A stretch of 64,000 nt of DNA from Tillus elongatus (Eukaryota > Arthropoda > Insecta > Coleoptera > Cleridae), in the NCBI GenBank assembly GCA_964006375.1, contig OZ023265.1:11007795-11071794 (forward strand), in the 5' to 3' direction. The first letter of the stretch is position 1; the number at the start of each line of letters is the position of its first letter. The translations under genes and the position numbers were made by a program. This document shows positions 1 through 10,735 of the stretch, in pieces. The notes under the pieces are model-generated. The model ran no database searches, was not told the origin of the DNA, and worked only from the letters and a program-made list of their open reading frames with translations.

Positions 1-380
1 ATGCGCGACATTGGGGACTGTTGGTGGTTGAACATTTGGAGGTGGGTTGAGAGTAGAATTTCCGGCGAACAACGGCGCAAAAAGTTCAGCCTTGCCCAGG
101 GCGGTAGAAACAATTTCATCCCCTGAGACAAGACGTGGGAACGTACTCTTGTAGAAATTATTGCCAATAGATTTAGCAAGAGTCCAGAAGGGTTTGCCGC
201 CGTTGGAGCTTGAGAGGGCTTTGTTTTTGATGTGGTTATTAAACGAGTTTTTGCCTCAGAAAGAATGCGGACATAGCGGTTTCTTGCGTCGTTAAATGCT
301 TGACGGTTTTCTTGACTGGGATTGTGTAGAAGCTTTTTGTGAGGTTTAACCTTTTCAGTCTGGCCTTGTCACAGGATTTT
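1..380 (-). pseudogene. Family J non-LTR retrotransposon fragment (linker upstream of RT)
   Basis: The reverse complement is collinear with the J copy at 42033-42425, covering the stretch between the endonuclease and reverse-transcriptase domains. Shared marks are the run of prolines (PPPN-PPTVP) and the preceding lysine-rich segment. It enters from the left window edge, so the rest of the copy lies outside. Small differences from the other copies and lack of an open frame show it is dead. It abuts a family H terminus at about 380. Confidence 0.85.
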
Positions 381-452
381 AGAAAATTGAGTTATTCAAA
401 TTTGAAACATTTAATAAAAATTCACTACCATAACGCACTTGCTGCGTCCCGA
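381..452 (-). mobile_element. Family H terminal fragment (TC end)
   Basis: Read on the minus strand it begins TCGGGACGCAGCAAGTGCG and continues into the conserved GTAGTGAATTTT motif shared by about ten termini in this window. Only about 70 bp are present and it is joined directly to the J fragment. Confidence 0.7.
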
Positions 453-1333
453 ACTTTTTTTGCATCTCACAAGAAAATTTTTCGGCGGAAGTTAAAAAAT
501 ATATGATTTTTGTAAGACAGTGTTTTATTTATATTATTGAATAAGAAATCAGAATACAAACAAACATTTTCGCAGTAATTTTGGATTAACTTACAGTTTG
601 TTCATATTTTCGTTCATTTAAATCAGTGTGAGGTGAATATTTTATTCTGCCTCAGTCTTAAATCCGTAGATCAATACTCAAACTTGGTGGAGTATCAAGA
701 AATCATTTTGGGTGAGTGTAGAAGTTATAAGTTTAATGTGCAATAAAATATTGAGTGTATATAATTAAATTATTCAATGTAATTTCCTGTGTATCTGCCT
801 TCTCAGAATTTGACATTATTTCCTTAATAACTTTACTCATCTATGTGACCAATAACCTAGATATTTTTAGACATAGCTAATAATATATATCCTATAATGA
901 TGAGTCTTGTAAGATTGAACTTATACCTTAATAAATATACTTAGATATGCTAATGTAATGTAGAGCTTTATATGACGTTATGCAATTTCAGTAAATACAT
1001 TAATTACTAGGCACATACATAAAACTCGAATAGCACAACGTAATAATTTCATAGGATGATTCCACTGCTTGGTTGTAATACATGTAATCACTTGTTGCTT
1101 CAGGGCGGTGTTTATATAAAATACTCCCAATTTAATAATTTGACGGTCTATGTCGAAGATGACAAGCAGATTCTTAAGATTGACGTGTCTACTTGCATGA
1201 AAGTTAAATCGAGTTTTCTTTTTGTTCTCGTTAGAAGCGTCAGCGTTGACGTAAGAATATTTTTCAAATAAATTATGGTCACATACAAGTCTTTCCGTGT
1301 GTTTTTTGCGATGTCTGTATTTGAAATCTATTT
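453..1333. other. AT-rich stretch without recognised gene
   Basis: No open frame with recognisable family similarity. The 71-codon frame at 1056-1271 has no recognisable domain and is not called. The composition is AT-rich intergenic or old repeat DNA. Confidence 0.6.
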
Positions 1334-1765
1334 TTAGTGAATTTTCGTATAAATAAAGTCACTAACAAGGAGATCTCGACCTTATATTTTGAAAAAAAAC
1401 TTCTTCAAATGAGCGCGAAAGGACACATATCCAGGGTCAGTTTCAATCTTTATATGTTTCACACCAATAACTAGGGCCAGTTTCCATTTTTATATGTTTC
1501 ACACCATTAACTCAAAAGATGATTGGCCGATTTCGATGAAATTTGGTAGGTAAATTTATTTTTTAAGTGGCTTGGATAAGTTCGTTAGCCAGGGAGATCG
1601 GACCAGTTTTTCCGACAAAATTTTGGGTTCTCCTTCGGAAAATTTTTGTGTCCGGAAAAAACAAAGCTATGGCAATCAAATTTGGTAGAAAGGTGTATAT
1701 TACCAAAAGTATAAGTACTATACCAAAATTTAAATCTATAAGATCAAAGAACAAAAAAGTATGGG
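1334..1765 (-). mobile_element. Family H copy, hairpin end present, TC end missing
   Basis: It starts on the plus strand with the hairpin terminus (TTAGTGAATTTTCG...GTCACTAA), followed by the GGAGATCTCGACC and CCAGGGTCAGTTTCAAT segments. One AT-rich monomer follows, containing TTGGCCGATTT and AAATTTGGTAGG. The distal TC terminus is not seen. The usual TA array is replaced by TTTCACACCAATAACT repeats. Confidence 0.7.
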
Positions 1766-1989
1766 CATTTATAGTAAACATTTTTGAGTGGCACTGCTGA
1801 TCACAATGGCACAAAACTAAAATATTTTGTATGGTTAACAAAATCTACTGAATCTTACAGATAAGGATTAAGTTTTGCTTACGCAGAAGGTCTAAGAAGT
1901 ACCAAAAAAGTCTTTGAAACTTTTATACTTTTTCTTCTTGACGTCAAAGTCATACGTTATGGAGTTTGTGATTAAATAGTCGATTATGT

Positions 1990-2116
1990 TTAGCGAATTC
2001 TCGGAAAAAAACTCGCTATTGAGAATAGCGCAATTTTCTAATTTTGAAAAAAAAATTCAGGGGAGCACGAACCCATATCCGAGTTCAGTTTCAATTTTTA
2101 TATGTTTATGTATATA
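1990..2116 (-). mobile_element. Family H hairpin-end fragment, split by a mariner in its TA array
   Basis: Hairpin end, then the conserved stretch leading into GTTCAGTTTCAATTTTTATATG and a short TATATA. The mariner at 2117-2853 sits exactly where the TA array begins, and the array resumes after it. Confidence 0.65.
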
Positions 2117-2852
2117 CGAGGGTTGTTCAATTGAAACCCATCTTTGATTCAGGAAAAAAATTATTGGCAAATATATTTGCAAATAATTACCACTATTATT
2201 AAGGCACATATCCTATTGTTTCACCAACCGATATATACCCTGCTTAAAGAATTCTTGTGGCTGCTGCTCGAAGAATTCTTTTACATTTTGTACTTCTTCG
2301 TGCGGCTGAAAACGATTACCTTTTAACGCCTTTTTCTGTAACCCAGTTTGTGTAGGATACTATGGACAGGTAGTATACTCGCACCAACATTTTCTGAAAT
2401 TGCTCTGATTGACATTCGACGATTTTCTCTAATCAGACCTTCTACACATGCCACATTCCTGTCTGTTGATGCAGTACTCAATGCAACTGGTCCCGGCTTA
2501 TCGTTCGTCTTCTCTCTTCCACTCTTAAATTTTCGACACAATTCCTTGACAGTTGGATACGCAAAACATGCGTTTCCATACACTGCATGCATTCGCGTAT
2601 GAATTTGCAATGGTTGCAAACCTTCAGCACACAAAAATTGAATGACCGCACGCTGATTATATTTGAACGGATTGTCAACAACAAACGTTATTTTAAAGTC
2701 ACAAAACTTAAAATTGTTGTCAATTACAAATGATAGGAACTGATCAGTGTGATGTTTACAAACACAACTAACATGGCAATACGTCAGTTGAGTGATTACA
2801 ACTGTTTCCAAGGCTGACCTGACCGAAGATGGGTTTCAATTGAACAAGCATC

Positions 2853-2853
<1 letters not shown>
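2117..2853 (-). mobile_element. Internally deleted mariner with intact terminal inverted repeats
   Basis: Inverted repeats of about 28 bp share TTGTTCAATTGAAACCCATC (left near 2124, right reverse complement near 2826). The element is flanked by TA on both sides, the Tc1/mariner target. At 737 bp it is about 0.5 kb shorter than an autonomous mariner. Coding remnants on the minus strand are the transposase N-terminus (2323-2811) and the C-terminus (about 2160-2320). The catalytic core between them is missing, so it can only have moved in trans. Confidence 0.85.
2323..2811 (-). pseudogene. Mariner transposase N-terminal fragment
   Basis: This 162-codon open frame covers the DNA-binding half of a mariner transposase. 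Roughly residues 50-110 hold the first helix-turn-helix (NQRAVIQFL, then IHTRMHAVYG and TVKELCRKFKSGRE). The second helix-turn-helix follows (RRMSIRAISENVG, then VHSILHKLGY). The frame stops just after GYRKRR, where family members would continue into the catalytic domain. The sequence jumps to the C-terminal motif (EEVQNVKEFFEQQPQEFF) in another register. No D,D34D residues are present. It could still bind mariner ends if expressed, but that is conjecture. Confidence 0.8.

Positions 2854-2925
<72 letters not shown>
2854..2925. repeat. (TA)n microsatellite
   Basis: About 36 uninterrupted TA units, then a TGTG/TATG-rich degenerate tail to about 2965. It is the continuation of the family H TA array beyond the mariner. 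Confidence 0.95.
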
Positions 2926-2930
<5 letters not shown>

Positions 2931-3006
2931 ATGTATGTGTGTGAGTATATGTATACATATAATATACTAGGTTATCGGTTTGAACCGCGTCCAGAATTTA
3001 TTAGAA

Positions 3007-3047
3007 CTCGACGTTTCAGCTCCTGTTTGGGAGCCATTTTCAAGAGG
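3007..3047 (-). ncRNA. Hammerhead-like structured motif, Penelope-associated type (degenerate)
   Basis: On the minus strand a stem GGCTCC / GGAGC is followed by GAAACGTC and closed by short outer arms. This resembles a minimal type I hammerhead. The core reads UUGAAAA rather than CUGANGA, so cleavage is doubtful. A near-identical motif in the same sequence context occurs at 62200-62241. Confidence 0.4.
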
Positions 3048-3057
3048 TTAAGTAAAC

Positions 3058-4155
3058 GGAGCAGTATGGGTTTCGAGCACAAGTATCAATTAAGCATGGA
3101 ATAGAAACTGTGATGACAGAAATTCATAGAGCAGTTGACATCGACAAATACCCGCTTTGCGTGTTTCTGGATGTCAAGAAAGCTGCTTTTGACACTGTAA
3201 ACCATCAACATTTGCTGACAACACTGGAAGAACTATGTTCTAGAGGGACTACCTTAAATTTATTTTGGGGTTATCTGCGGGAAAGAAAACAAATAACAAG
3301 TGTTAAAACCTGTGAAACAAGTCAACGTAGTGTGTTTTGTACCCCAGGGGAGAGTGCTTGGTCCCATTCTTTTTAAAATATGCATAGTCTGTTAGAAATT
3401 CCACTTACCGGTAAAGTATCCAGGTTTGCGAACGACACGGCTATATTACCCAGGAGGTTCTTGGAACAAGTGTCAGATATTGAGCTGAAGAACACCTCAG
3501 GTGATAAAGGCATGGTACGATGAGAAACAACGCACAATTAATGTAGAGAAAACATGCTTTATCGCGTTTTCCTGCAGTGAGGTCAGAAAACCTCGGTTCA
3601 ACAAAGATTTGACCTATAGGGCAATTGCTATGAAAGGAGATCTGTAGAGTCAACTAGATACCTTGGAGTTATCATTGATTCTCATTTAAAATGGGAAGCG
3701 CACATAATGAATGTTGTGAGTAGACTTCGGTATCTGTCGGCCCGTTTAAGAAAGTTGAGTCAAGTTTTAGGATTCGCTTATTTGAAAATGATATATCAGG
3801 CCTTGGCCGAATCACTCATTCGATGTGGCATAGTTGTTTGGGGTGGACATACTTAAAACCTTAGGAAGTTATGCTGAACAATTTTATTAAAATCATTATG
3901 CATAGACCTGGCACATCGGCCAGAATTTACTGAGAAATATACAACACGAACACTATGCAAGGTACAGGGAGGTAGTGTTATTAAGTGTCAAAAGTCTATT
4001 AGTCAAAAAAGTTATATGTTCATTACACCCAAACTTTACATTGGGACCCAATTATCCTAAGAGATATCGTAAATAAAAGCGCTTTTAGAAAGAGAATTTC
4101 TGATTGGATACGTCAAATATCTAGAAGCCATATGAAGATTGATCTGAAGAATTAA
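3058..4155 (+). pseudogene. Non-LTR retrotransposon RT relic (APE-type LINE, 5' truncated)
   Basis: The frame at 3110-3376 encodes an RT palm segment with VFLDVKKA-FDTVNH (finger/palm motif containing the first catalytic Asp), then LEELCSRG and LNLFWGYLRERKQ. Shifted frames continue with FANDTA near 3427, the degenerate counterpart of the FADD box with the first Asp changed to Asn. Next come INVEKTCFIAFS and the thumb-like SRLRYLSARLRKLSQVLGF near 3720. A C-terminal stretch about SLLVKKVICSLHPNF runs to about 4050. Stops and frameshifts show it is dead. It differs from family J and matches no other copy in the window. Confidence 0.75.
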
Positions 4156-4442
4156 AGCGAATGTTCATTGGAGAGAACTGTGCAAGTACCTGTGTGAGAG
4201 TGGGGAACGATAGCGTGCATGTGTGTGTTTATGTGGCTCTATGTGTGGGTGCGCGCGTGTGCTTGGGATCGGGTGTGAGTGACTACGTGTCTGTGGGAAC
4301 GTATATATATTGGTGAAATCCAAGGTTTTGGATCTATAAACCTTGGGTGAAATCAGAGTATTAGTGTTTCGCTGAGAGTCATGGTTGCTGGCCGCTGTTT
4401 TTGCCACAAGTGTTTCCGGGAGAATGTCCATGCCTTTTTCTT
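4156..4442. other. GT-rich spacer
   Basis: Alternating TG/CG-rich sequence (4200-4300), probably decayed simple repeat, followed by unremarkable sequence. No gene seen. Confidence 0.5.
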
Positions 4443-4925
4443 TTAGTGAATTTTCATAGAAAAAAAATACTAATGGGGAGGCTCCGACATCTGAATTTTG
4501 AAATTTTTTTTCAAATGAGCGCGAACTAGGACCACTAGAACCCATATCCGGGGTCAGTTTCGATTTTTATACGTTTATATATATATATATATATATCACA
4601 CGGATAACTCAAAAAATACTGGGCCGATTTTTATAAAATTGGGAATGTACTTTCCATTTTTAAGTGGCTTGGATAAGTTCGTTATCCAGGAAAATCGGAC
4701 GAGGTTTTCTGGGCAAAATTTAAGCTTTCTTTCGAAAAAACTTTTTATCTTAAAAAATAAAAAAGCTATGATAACCAAACTTGGTAGGTGGGTTAACGAT
4801 ATAGAAAGTAAACTATATACCAAAACTTAGATTTCTGTGTTACAAGAAAAAAGTTATAATATAATATTTGGTGCCAGATCATTTCTATGAAAATTCACTA
4901 CTATAACGCACTTGCTGCGTCCAGA
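4443..4925 (-). mobile_element. Family H, complete short copy (one monomer)
   Basis: Both termini are present. The hairpin end starts TTAGTGAATTTTCATAG at 4443. The other end is ACGCACTTGCTGCGTCCAGA, the complement of TCTGGACGCAGCAAGTGCG, ending at 4925. Between them are a short (TA)9 array at 4579-4596, one monomer with CGGACGAGGTTTTC, and the subterminal CCAGATCATTTCTATG. At 483 bp it is the simplest complete copy here. Confidence 0.75.
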
Positions 4926-5543
4926 CTTTTTTCTCTTATTTATATATGTTGTGCCAAATTTGCATTATAGCACTAACGTGTTACTTGTTAATCTCACTTA
5001 CAAGTTTTAACTTCTATAGAACTTTATTTATTTATTTGTTTGTTGGTAATCCTCAGGATTGATACTCTAAGGATGCGTGAATATTTGCGCGCGTTCCGAA
5101 GCATCGATCGGCTGTTTAAATTTAACACAGCGTTGCCACGTCCAATTCTAGAATCAATAATTATATTAAATCAGTTAAAACAAGTAAATCAAATAAATAT
5201 TTCAGTTTATATATAGAATTAATGTCGTTGAATAATAAAGTGACTGTTTGAGTTGTGAAAAAAATTTGTTAGTAATATATTATTTGAATGTATTTATATT
5301 TTGTCTCTTTAACGTCGGTCTATTTCCGCGACTATGACCAATCACCGACGCCGGGGAGCAGTTCCACCTCACTATGTTGGAAATTATTACATTTTCCATT
5401 CTGGAAGGAGGTTGGGGATTTTTTACGTGCCCAACATTGCATGGTACACAGGACCGACTGCGTCACGTGCCCTCTGAAGAGCGGAACGTGTAAGCATTGA
5501 AATATAACCCTGCACCACACTCCCCAATTTGGAAGCTGGAAGA
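4926..5543. repeat. Family D repeat (first copy) and unassigned sequence
   Basis: The segment 5310-5520 shares blocks with 11980-12160: CGACTATG-C-AAT, ACC-ACG and TTTTACGTGCCCAACATT. This indicates an old interspersed repeat of unknown class. It precedes the family J element directly. The reading frames here have no recognised domain. Confidence 0.45.
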
Positions 5544-8166
5544 AAAGACATACTTTGGATCAAACTCTCTCTCAGGGCTGCAACTTCATCTGTTGCATTT
5601 ACCGGTCACCTTCTGACAACAACTTTGTCCACCTCTTCGACTACCTTTCTGAAAAAAACGACCATCTGATTTCTGAATATCCTTCCTCCGAGGTCACTAT
5701 TCTTGGTGACTTCAATGTCCATAATAAGGAGTGGCTAGGATCTTCCAAAACCGATTGTCAATGGAGAGCAGCGTAGGCCTTCGCAGTCTGTAATTCTTTA
5801 GCCAATATGGTTCAGCAACCTACTTACTTTCTTCGCATCACAACACAGCTCAAATCCCTTGGATCTCCTTCTTACTACAAAACGTGAATGCTATAAGACA
5901 TCAGTCACCGCCCCCCTTGGTCGCTCAGACCACGGCATGGTCACTGCTTCCTGTGCAATGCAACCCGAGGTCACACAGTCATCACAACCACGTATCATTT
6001 GGCACTACAACTCCGCGAACTGGAACGAAATGCGGGATTACTTTTCCATGGGCGTATGTCTGGTTATCTCGTCTTGACCCCTCTGATATCTCACAAAACG
6101 TCACCGAAGTCATCCAAGCTGGCATGGAAGTATTTATTCCACGTACACAGAAAACCTCTTCAGCCACTCAAAAGCCCTGGTTCTCTAAAGCCTGTGACAA
6201 GGCTAGACTTGAAAAGGTCAAAGCTCACAAAACGCTTTTACACAATCCCAGTCAAGAAAATTGTCAGGCATTTAACGACACAAGAAACAGGCATTCTTTC
6301 TGGGGCAAAAAACTCGTTTAATAACCACATCAAAAACAAAGTCCTCTCAAGCTCCAACGGCAGCAAACCCTTCTGGACTCTTGCCAAATATTGGGAATAA
6401 TTTATGCAAGAGCACGTTCCCACCTCTTGTTTCAGGGGATGAAATGGTTTCTACCGCCCTGGGCAAGGCTGAAATTTTTGCCCAGTTGCTCGCCGGCAAT
6501 TCTACTCTCAACCCACCTCCAAATGTTCAACCACCAACAGTTCCCAGTGTCGCGCATAAAATGACGAATATCATTTTCAAAACTAAAAAAGTACGAAAGA
6601 TGCTCTCTTCTCTTAATACCAGGAACGCCGCTGGCCTTGACGAGATCCCAACAATTGTTATCAAAAAATACGCACCAGAACTTGCTCCTGTCCTGACTCG
6701 TCTGTTTCAGACATCTTACAATAGAGGCATATTCCCTAGTAACTGGAAAACTGCTCGAGTACAACCCGTCCCCAAGAAATGATCCAAAGCGCTTCCTAGC
6801 AACTACAGGCCTATTTCTCTCCTTTCAGTCGTCTCTAAAGTGATGGAAAAATCACCGAATTACTAAAATTTCTTGAAAAACACAGTCTAGTCCACGACAG
6901 GCAGTATGGATTCCGTCAGCGCAGATCAACTGCCCACCTCCTTTCCTTTGTCACCCATTCTTGTGACCAAGTCTATGGAACTACACGGCTAATCCCAGAT
7001 TGTCGCTCTAGACATATCCAAAGCATTGGACAAGGTCTGGCACACAGCGCTGCTTAATAAACTTCTGGCCTATGCCCTGCCACCAAAACTCTGTACCTGG
7101 ACAGCAAATTTCCTCTCCAACCGGAGCATTTCTGTTGTCGTGGATGGCCATTCCTGTAAACTGTATCCAATTAATGCAGGAGTTCCTCAAGGTTCAGCTT
7201 TAGCCCCTACTTTGTTTCTTCTCCACATCAAGCACCTCCTCTCCAGCACATCCAACCCAGTTCACAGTTACGCGGATGACAGCACCCTCCACTCAAATAT
7301 ACAATATTCTAAGCCTGTCTCTTTAGCCCAATTAGATGATGATCGCAGACCTATGGAGGGTTCCGCCTCTGTGGATCTCCAAAAAATATTATACTGGGGA
7401 AATAGAAATCTTGTACAATTCAACTCCACCAAATCTTTGTCTTGCTTTCTATCTCATAAGAGATACACCAGCCCTAGACCCATCACAATAAACAACCAAG
7501 TTAATCAAAGTAATGAGTCATTTTCACTTGTTGGCATTTCTGTGGATCGAAATCTCAATTGGCACCAACATGTCACATCAATTGCAGAAGCGGCTGCTAA
7601 GAAATTTGGTTTCCTCTTCCGGGCTCGGAAATACTTTTCACCAGCTAATCTCTATACCTTACATACTTCACAAATAAGGCCAAACCTCGAATACTGCTCC
7701 CACATCGGGGTGCCGCTGCCGCTTCTACACTCGCTGTCCTGGACTCCATTCAGAAGAGAGCTATACCCTCACCCAAAGGCTGCCATCCCTTGCCCACCGA
7801 CGTGGCGTTGATGACCTCTGTCTCTTTTATAGATATATGCACGGGCACTGCTCAGAGGAGCTTTCTTCCATAGTTCCTCCACCTGCTGCCCCCAACAGAT
7901 CTACCAGGGGAACAGGGCGAATGCACCTTTTTACTGTCCAGGTCACCAGACATGGAACATCTTGTTATGCCCGCTCTTTTGTCCCGACGACTTCCAAGTT
8001 GTGGAATTCCTTGCCGGCCCATCTTTTTCCTTCTTCTCCGAACCTCCAAACCTTCAAGTCCAGAATTAACAAGTTTCCTCTTTCCTCCTTGTCGACACCC
8101 ACGGTACGATAGTATTTAGGCTGTGAGCCCTCGTGGTGTGTTGTTGAAATAAAGAATAAACAAAAA
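5544..8166 (+). mobile_element. Family J non-LTR retrotransposon, most complete copy (endonuclease, RT, 3' end)
   Basis: APE-type LINE. In order: an endonuclease remnant (5555-6080; YRSPSDN, LGDFNVH, then GRSDHGMV), a Lys-rich linker, and the RT (6540-7720). RT motifs are AGLDEIPTIV, SNYRPISLLSVVSK (split by a frameshift near 6780), the palm segment ALD-KVWHTALLNK, AGVPQGSALAPTLF and HSYADDST (catalytic YADD). A C-terminal domain to 8112 follows, then a short A-rich tail (AATAAAGAATAAACAAAA). The ORF1 region is absent. At least four frame breaks make it a pseudoelement. Clade is Jockey/CR1-like; I cannot fix it further. Confidence 0.85.
7026..7811 (+). pseudogene. Reverse transcriptase segment of family J element
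   Basis: This 261-codon open frame is the longest intact RT piece of the 5.5-8.2 kb copy. It includes the palm (DKVWHTALLNKLLAY), the GVPQGSALAP box, HSYADDST with both catalytic aspartates, and a thumb region (LVGISVDRNLNWHQHV). It stops after a frameshift near 7730. It lies between a frameshifted N-terminal RT part and the C-terminal domain at 7837-8112. No sign of host use. Confidence 0.8.
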
Positions 8167-9181
8167 TTAAAAATTACGCCTTTGATATTCTTGACAGTGC
8201 GTATAAAATCATTATCAAGTAACTCGATTACCTTTACACATTTTATTAGATTAGATAATATTAGATGAATATAACTATTGGACAGTAAAATATTAACATA
8301 ACCACTGTAAGTTAGGAAGCAGATGAAGAAAGAAAAATCAAGCGTGTGTACGTTACATATTCGCCGTTTTCCCGTTCTATACAATCACTGTGTCGGTACT
8401 AACGCACGCATACAGACAAAGCCACACATACAAACACACTTTGTGTGGACGTTGCGTGTGCCTATGCGATAGCCACGAGGTGACCGTTAGCCGTGGACGC
8501 CGGTAAATTTATAAACAGTGGGTAAATAGGACAAGCTTCTCGTATAACTCATGTCTCACTATGTGTTTGTGCGTTTCTTTACTACGGCTCGCATAAAATA
8601 TGTGAATATAACAGTTCTTTAACCATGCCTTCTGTTACTACTACTGACCAATAAACGATATTGATCGGTGACTGCGACTACTTCACCGCATTTTATAGGA
8701 AATTTCACGTAGAATTCAATTTACAGACATGGAAGCCAGCAAGGACCTGTGTCAAGAGAAGGAGTCAGCGAAATCTGGAACATTAAACAACGAAAACAGA
8801 AATTGAAGTTATAATTCAAAACAAAGAGAGAAAATACCCTCTGGTGTCTTTAGAATCTTATGGAAAATGTGATGTATTTCAGCGCTTCCAAATACAGAAA
8901 AAAATCCAATCCAAGCAACTTGACTGATCTAAAAATTATTTTTAATATACATTTTATAATTAACCTAAATTAATAGATAAATAATTTAGGGGTTAAAAAT
9001 TATTTTATAAACAAGCATTTATTATTTCCGTGTACTAAAACGAAAAACCAATTAGTCATATTGAATGAACGAAAGTACGCCACATAGCCTATTGTATTTT
9101 ACTCGTGAACACCATTCATTTGATGCCCATATCAAGGTTGATAAAAATATATATTCCGCCTTCTTGCGACCGTCGCCATTT
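8167..9181. other. Unassigned AT-rich stretch
   Basis: No domain recognised on either strand. It contains a TG/CA-rich patch near 8400-8470. The longest stretch without a stop is not convincing. Confidence 0.5.
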
Positions 9182-9260
9182 TTAGTGAATTTTCGTAGAA
9201 AAATTTCACTAATGGGGAGATCCCGACCCCATATCCGGGGTCAGTTTCAATTTTTATATG

Positions 9261-9341
<81 letters not shown>

Positions 9342-10091
9342 ACTGATAACTCAAAAAATAATAGGCCGATTTGGATAAAATTTGGCACGTACCTTTCTTT
9401 TGTAAATGGCTTGAATAAGTTCGTTAGTCAGGAAAATCGGATGAGGTTTTCCGGGAAAATTTTGAGTTTTCATTCGAAAAAAATTCATATCTCAAAAAGT
9501 AATAAGCCGATTTTAATAAAATTTGGCGTGTACCTTCCTTTTGTAAATGGCTTTGACAAGTTTGTTAGTCAGGAAAATCGGATGAGGTTTTCCGGGAAAA
9601 AATTGAGTTTTCATTCGAAAAAAATTCTTTTCTCAAAAAGTAATAAGCCGATTTTAATAAAATTTGGCATGTACCTTCCTTTTGTAAATGGATTTGACAA
9701 GTTTGTTAGTCAGGAAAATCGGACAAGGTTTTCCGGGAAAATTTTGACTTTTCATTTGAAAATTTTTTTTATCTCAAAGAATAATGGGCAGATTTTGATA
9801 TAATTTGGCATGTACCTTCCTTTTGTAAATGGCTTTGACAAGTTCGTTAATCAGAAAAATCGGACGGGTTTTTCCGAAAAAATTTTGAGTTTTCATTTGA
9901 AAAAAAATTGTATCTTAAAAAATAAAAAATCTATGATAACCAAATTTGGTAGGTAGGTTTACGATATAAAAAGTAAACTATACACCAAAATTTAGATTTC
10001 CATGGTACAAGAAAAAAAGTTATAATAAAATATTTTGTGCCAGATCATTTCTATGAAAATTCACTACCATAACGCACTTGCTGCGTCCCGA
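9182..10091 (-). mobile_element. Family H, complete long copy with about four 141-bp monomers
   Basis: The hairpin end lies at 9182 (TTAGTGAATTTTCGTAG, then TTTCACTAATGG). The TC end is complementary at 10084-10091 (CGTCCCGA). The interior has a (TA)n array at 9264-9338. Then come three to four head-to-tail monomers of about 141 bp starting near 9358, 9501, 9642 and 9781, each with GCCGATTTTAATAAAATTTGG and GTTAGTCAGGAAAATCGGA. Because 141 is a multiple of three, a frame stays open across them (9258-9803). I consider that incidental. Confidence 0.8.
9264..9338. repeat. (TA)n microsatellite within family H
   Basis: About 37 TA units between the hairpin-end module and the monomer array. Confidence 0.95.
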
Positions 10092-10302
10092 GTTTTTAAT
10101 TTATGGTAGCCTACTGCATTTTACTCATGAAGTCTTTTCATTTGATCGCTATATTAATAGGGTTATTGAAAAAGATGTATTTCGCGGTTAAATATTCCGC
10201 TATATTGCACCGGTCGCCATTTTAAATGTATGAAAGTGTTATCTAGCATACTCAGTAGCGGCTCGTGCCTTAATGCATTAGGGGTGCGCTAGAAAAAAAA
10301 GT

Positions 10303-10735
10303 TCGGGACGGAGCAAGTGAATTTTTATTAAATGTTTCAAATTTGAATAACTCAAGTTTCTACAAGCTTACAAAGTTGAATTTTGGTCTATGGTAAGGTC
10401 TTACCCAGGGCAACATATACACCAAATTTTATCAAAATAACTTTGTAATTTTTTTCAAAAGAAAACTAAAAATTTGAATAACTCAATTTTCTAAAAATCT
10501 AAAAAGTTGAATTTTAGTGTGTAGTAAGGCCTTTTACAGGGCAACATATCCACCAAATTTCATTAAAATAGCTTTGTAACTTTCGGAGAAAATGATTATT
10601 TTTTTTTAAACAAAATTCAAAATTTTCTCGGAAAACCTTATACGATTTTCCTGACTAACGAACTCATCCACGGCATTAATAAAAGAAAGGCACTTGCCGA
10701 GTTTCATCGAAATCAGTTAGATCAGAATAGATTCT
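10303..10735 (+). mobile_element. Family H copy, TC end present, hairpin end missing
   Basis: Begins TCGGGACGGAGCAAGTG (an internal deletion removes part of the terminus). Two variant monomers with TTTGAATAACTCAA and GGGCAACATAT-CACCAAATTT follow. It ends in a segment resembling the standard monomer (CCTGACTAACGAACTCATCC). No hairpin end is found downstream. Confidence 0.65.

Noticed and set aside
4200..4300. Z-DNA or promoter signal in the GT/GC-rich tract
   Set aside because: Short, imperfect purine-pyrimidine repeat without supporting context.
9258..9803. 181-codon frame with poly(YI) start across family H monomers
   Set aside because: TA repeats translate as alternating Tyr-Ile in any phase, and the rest is a minisatellite with unit length divisible by three. 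No domain, and the same in the antisense frame at 39448-40161.
9358..9920. Array of repeats as a CRISPR
   Set aside because: Monomers of about 141 bp are contiguous and similar over their full length, with no unique spacers, in a eukaryotic genome.
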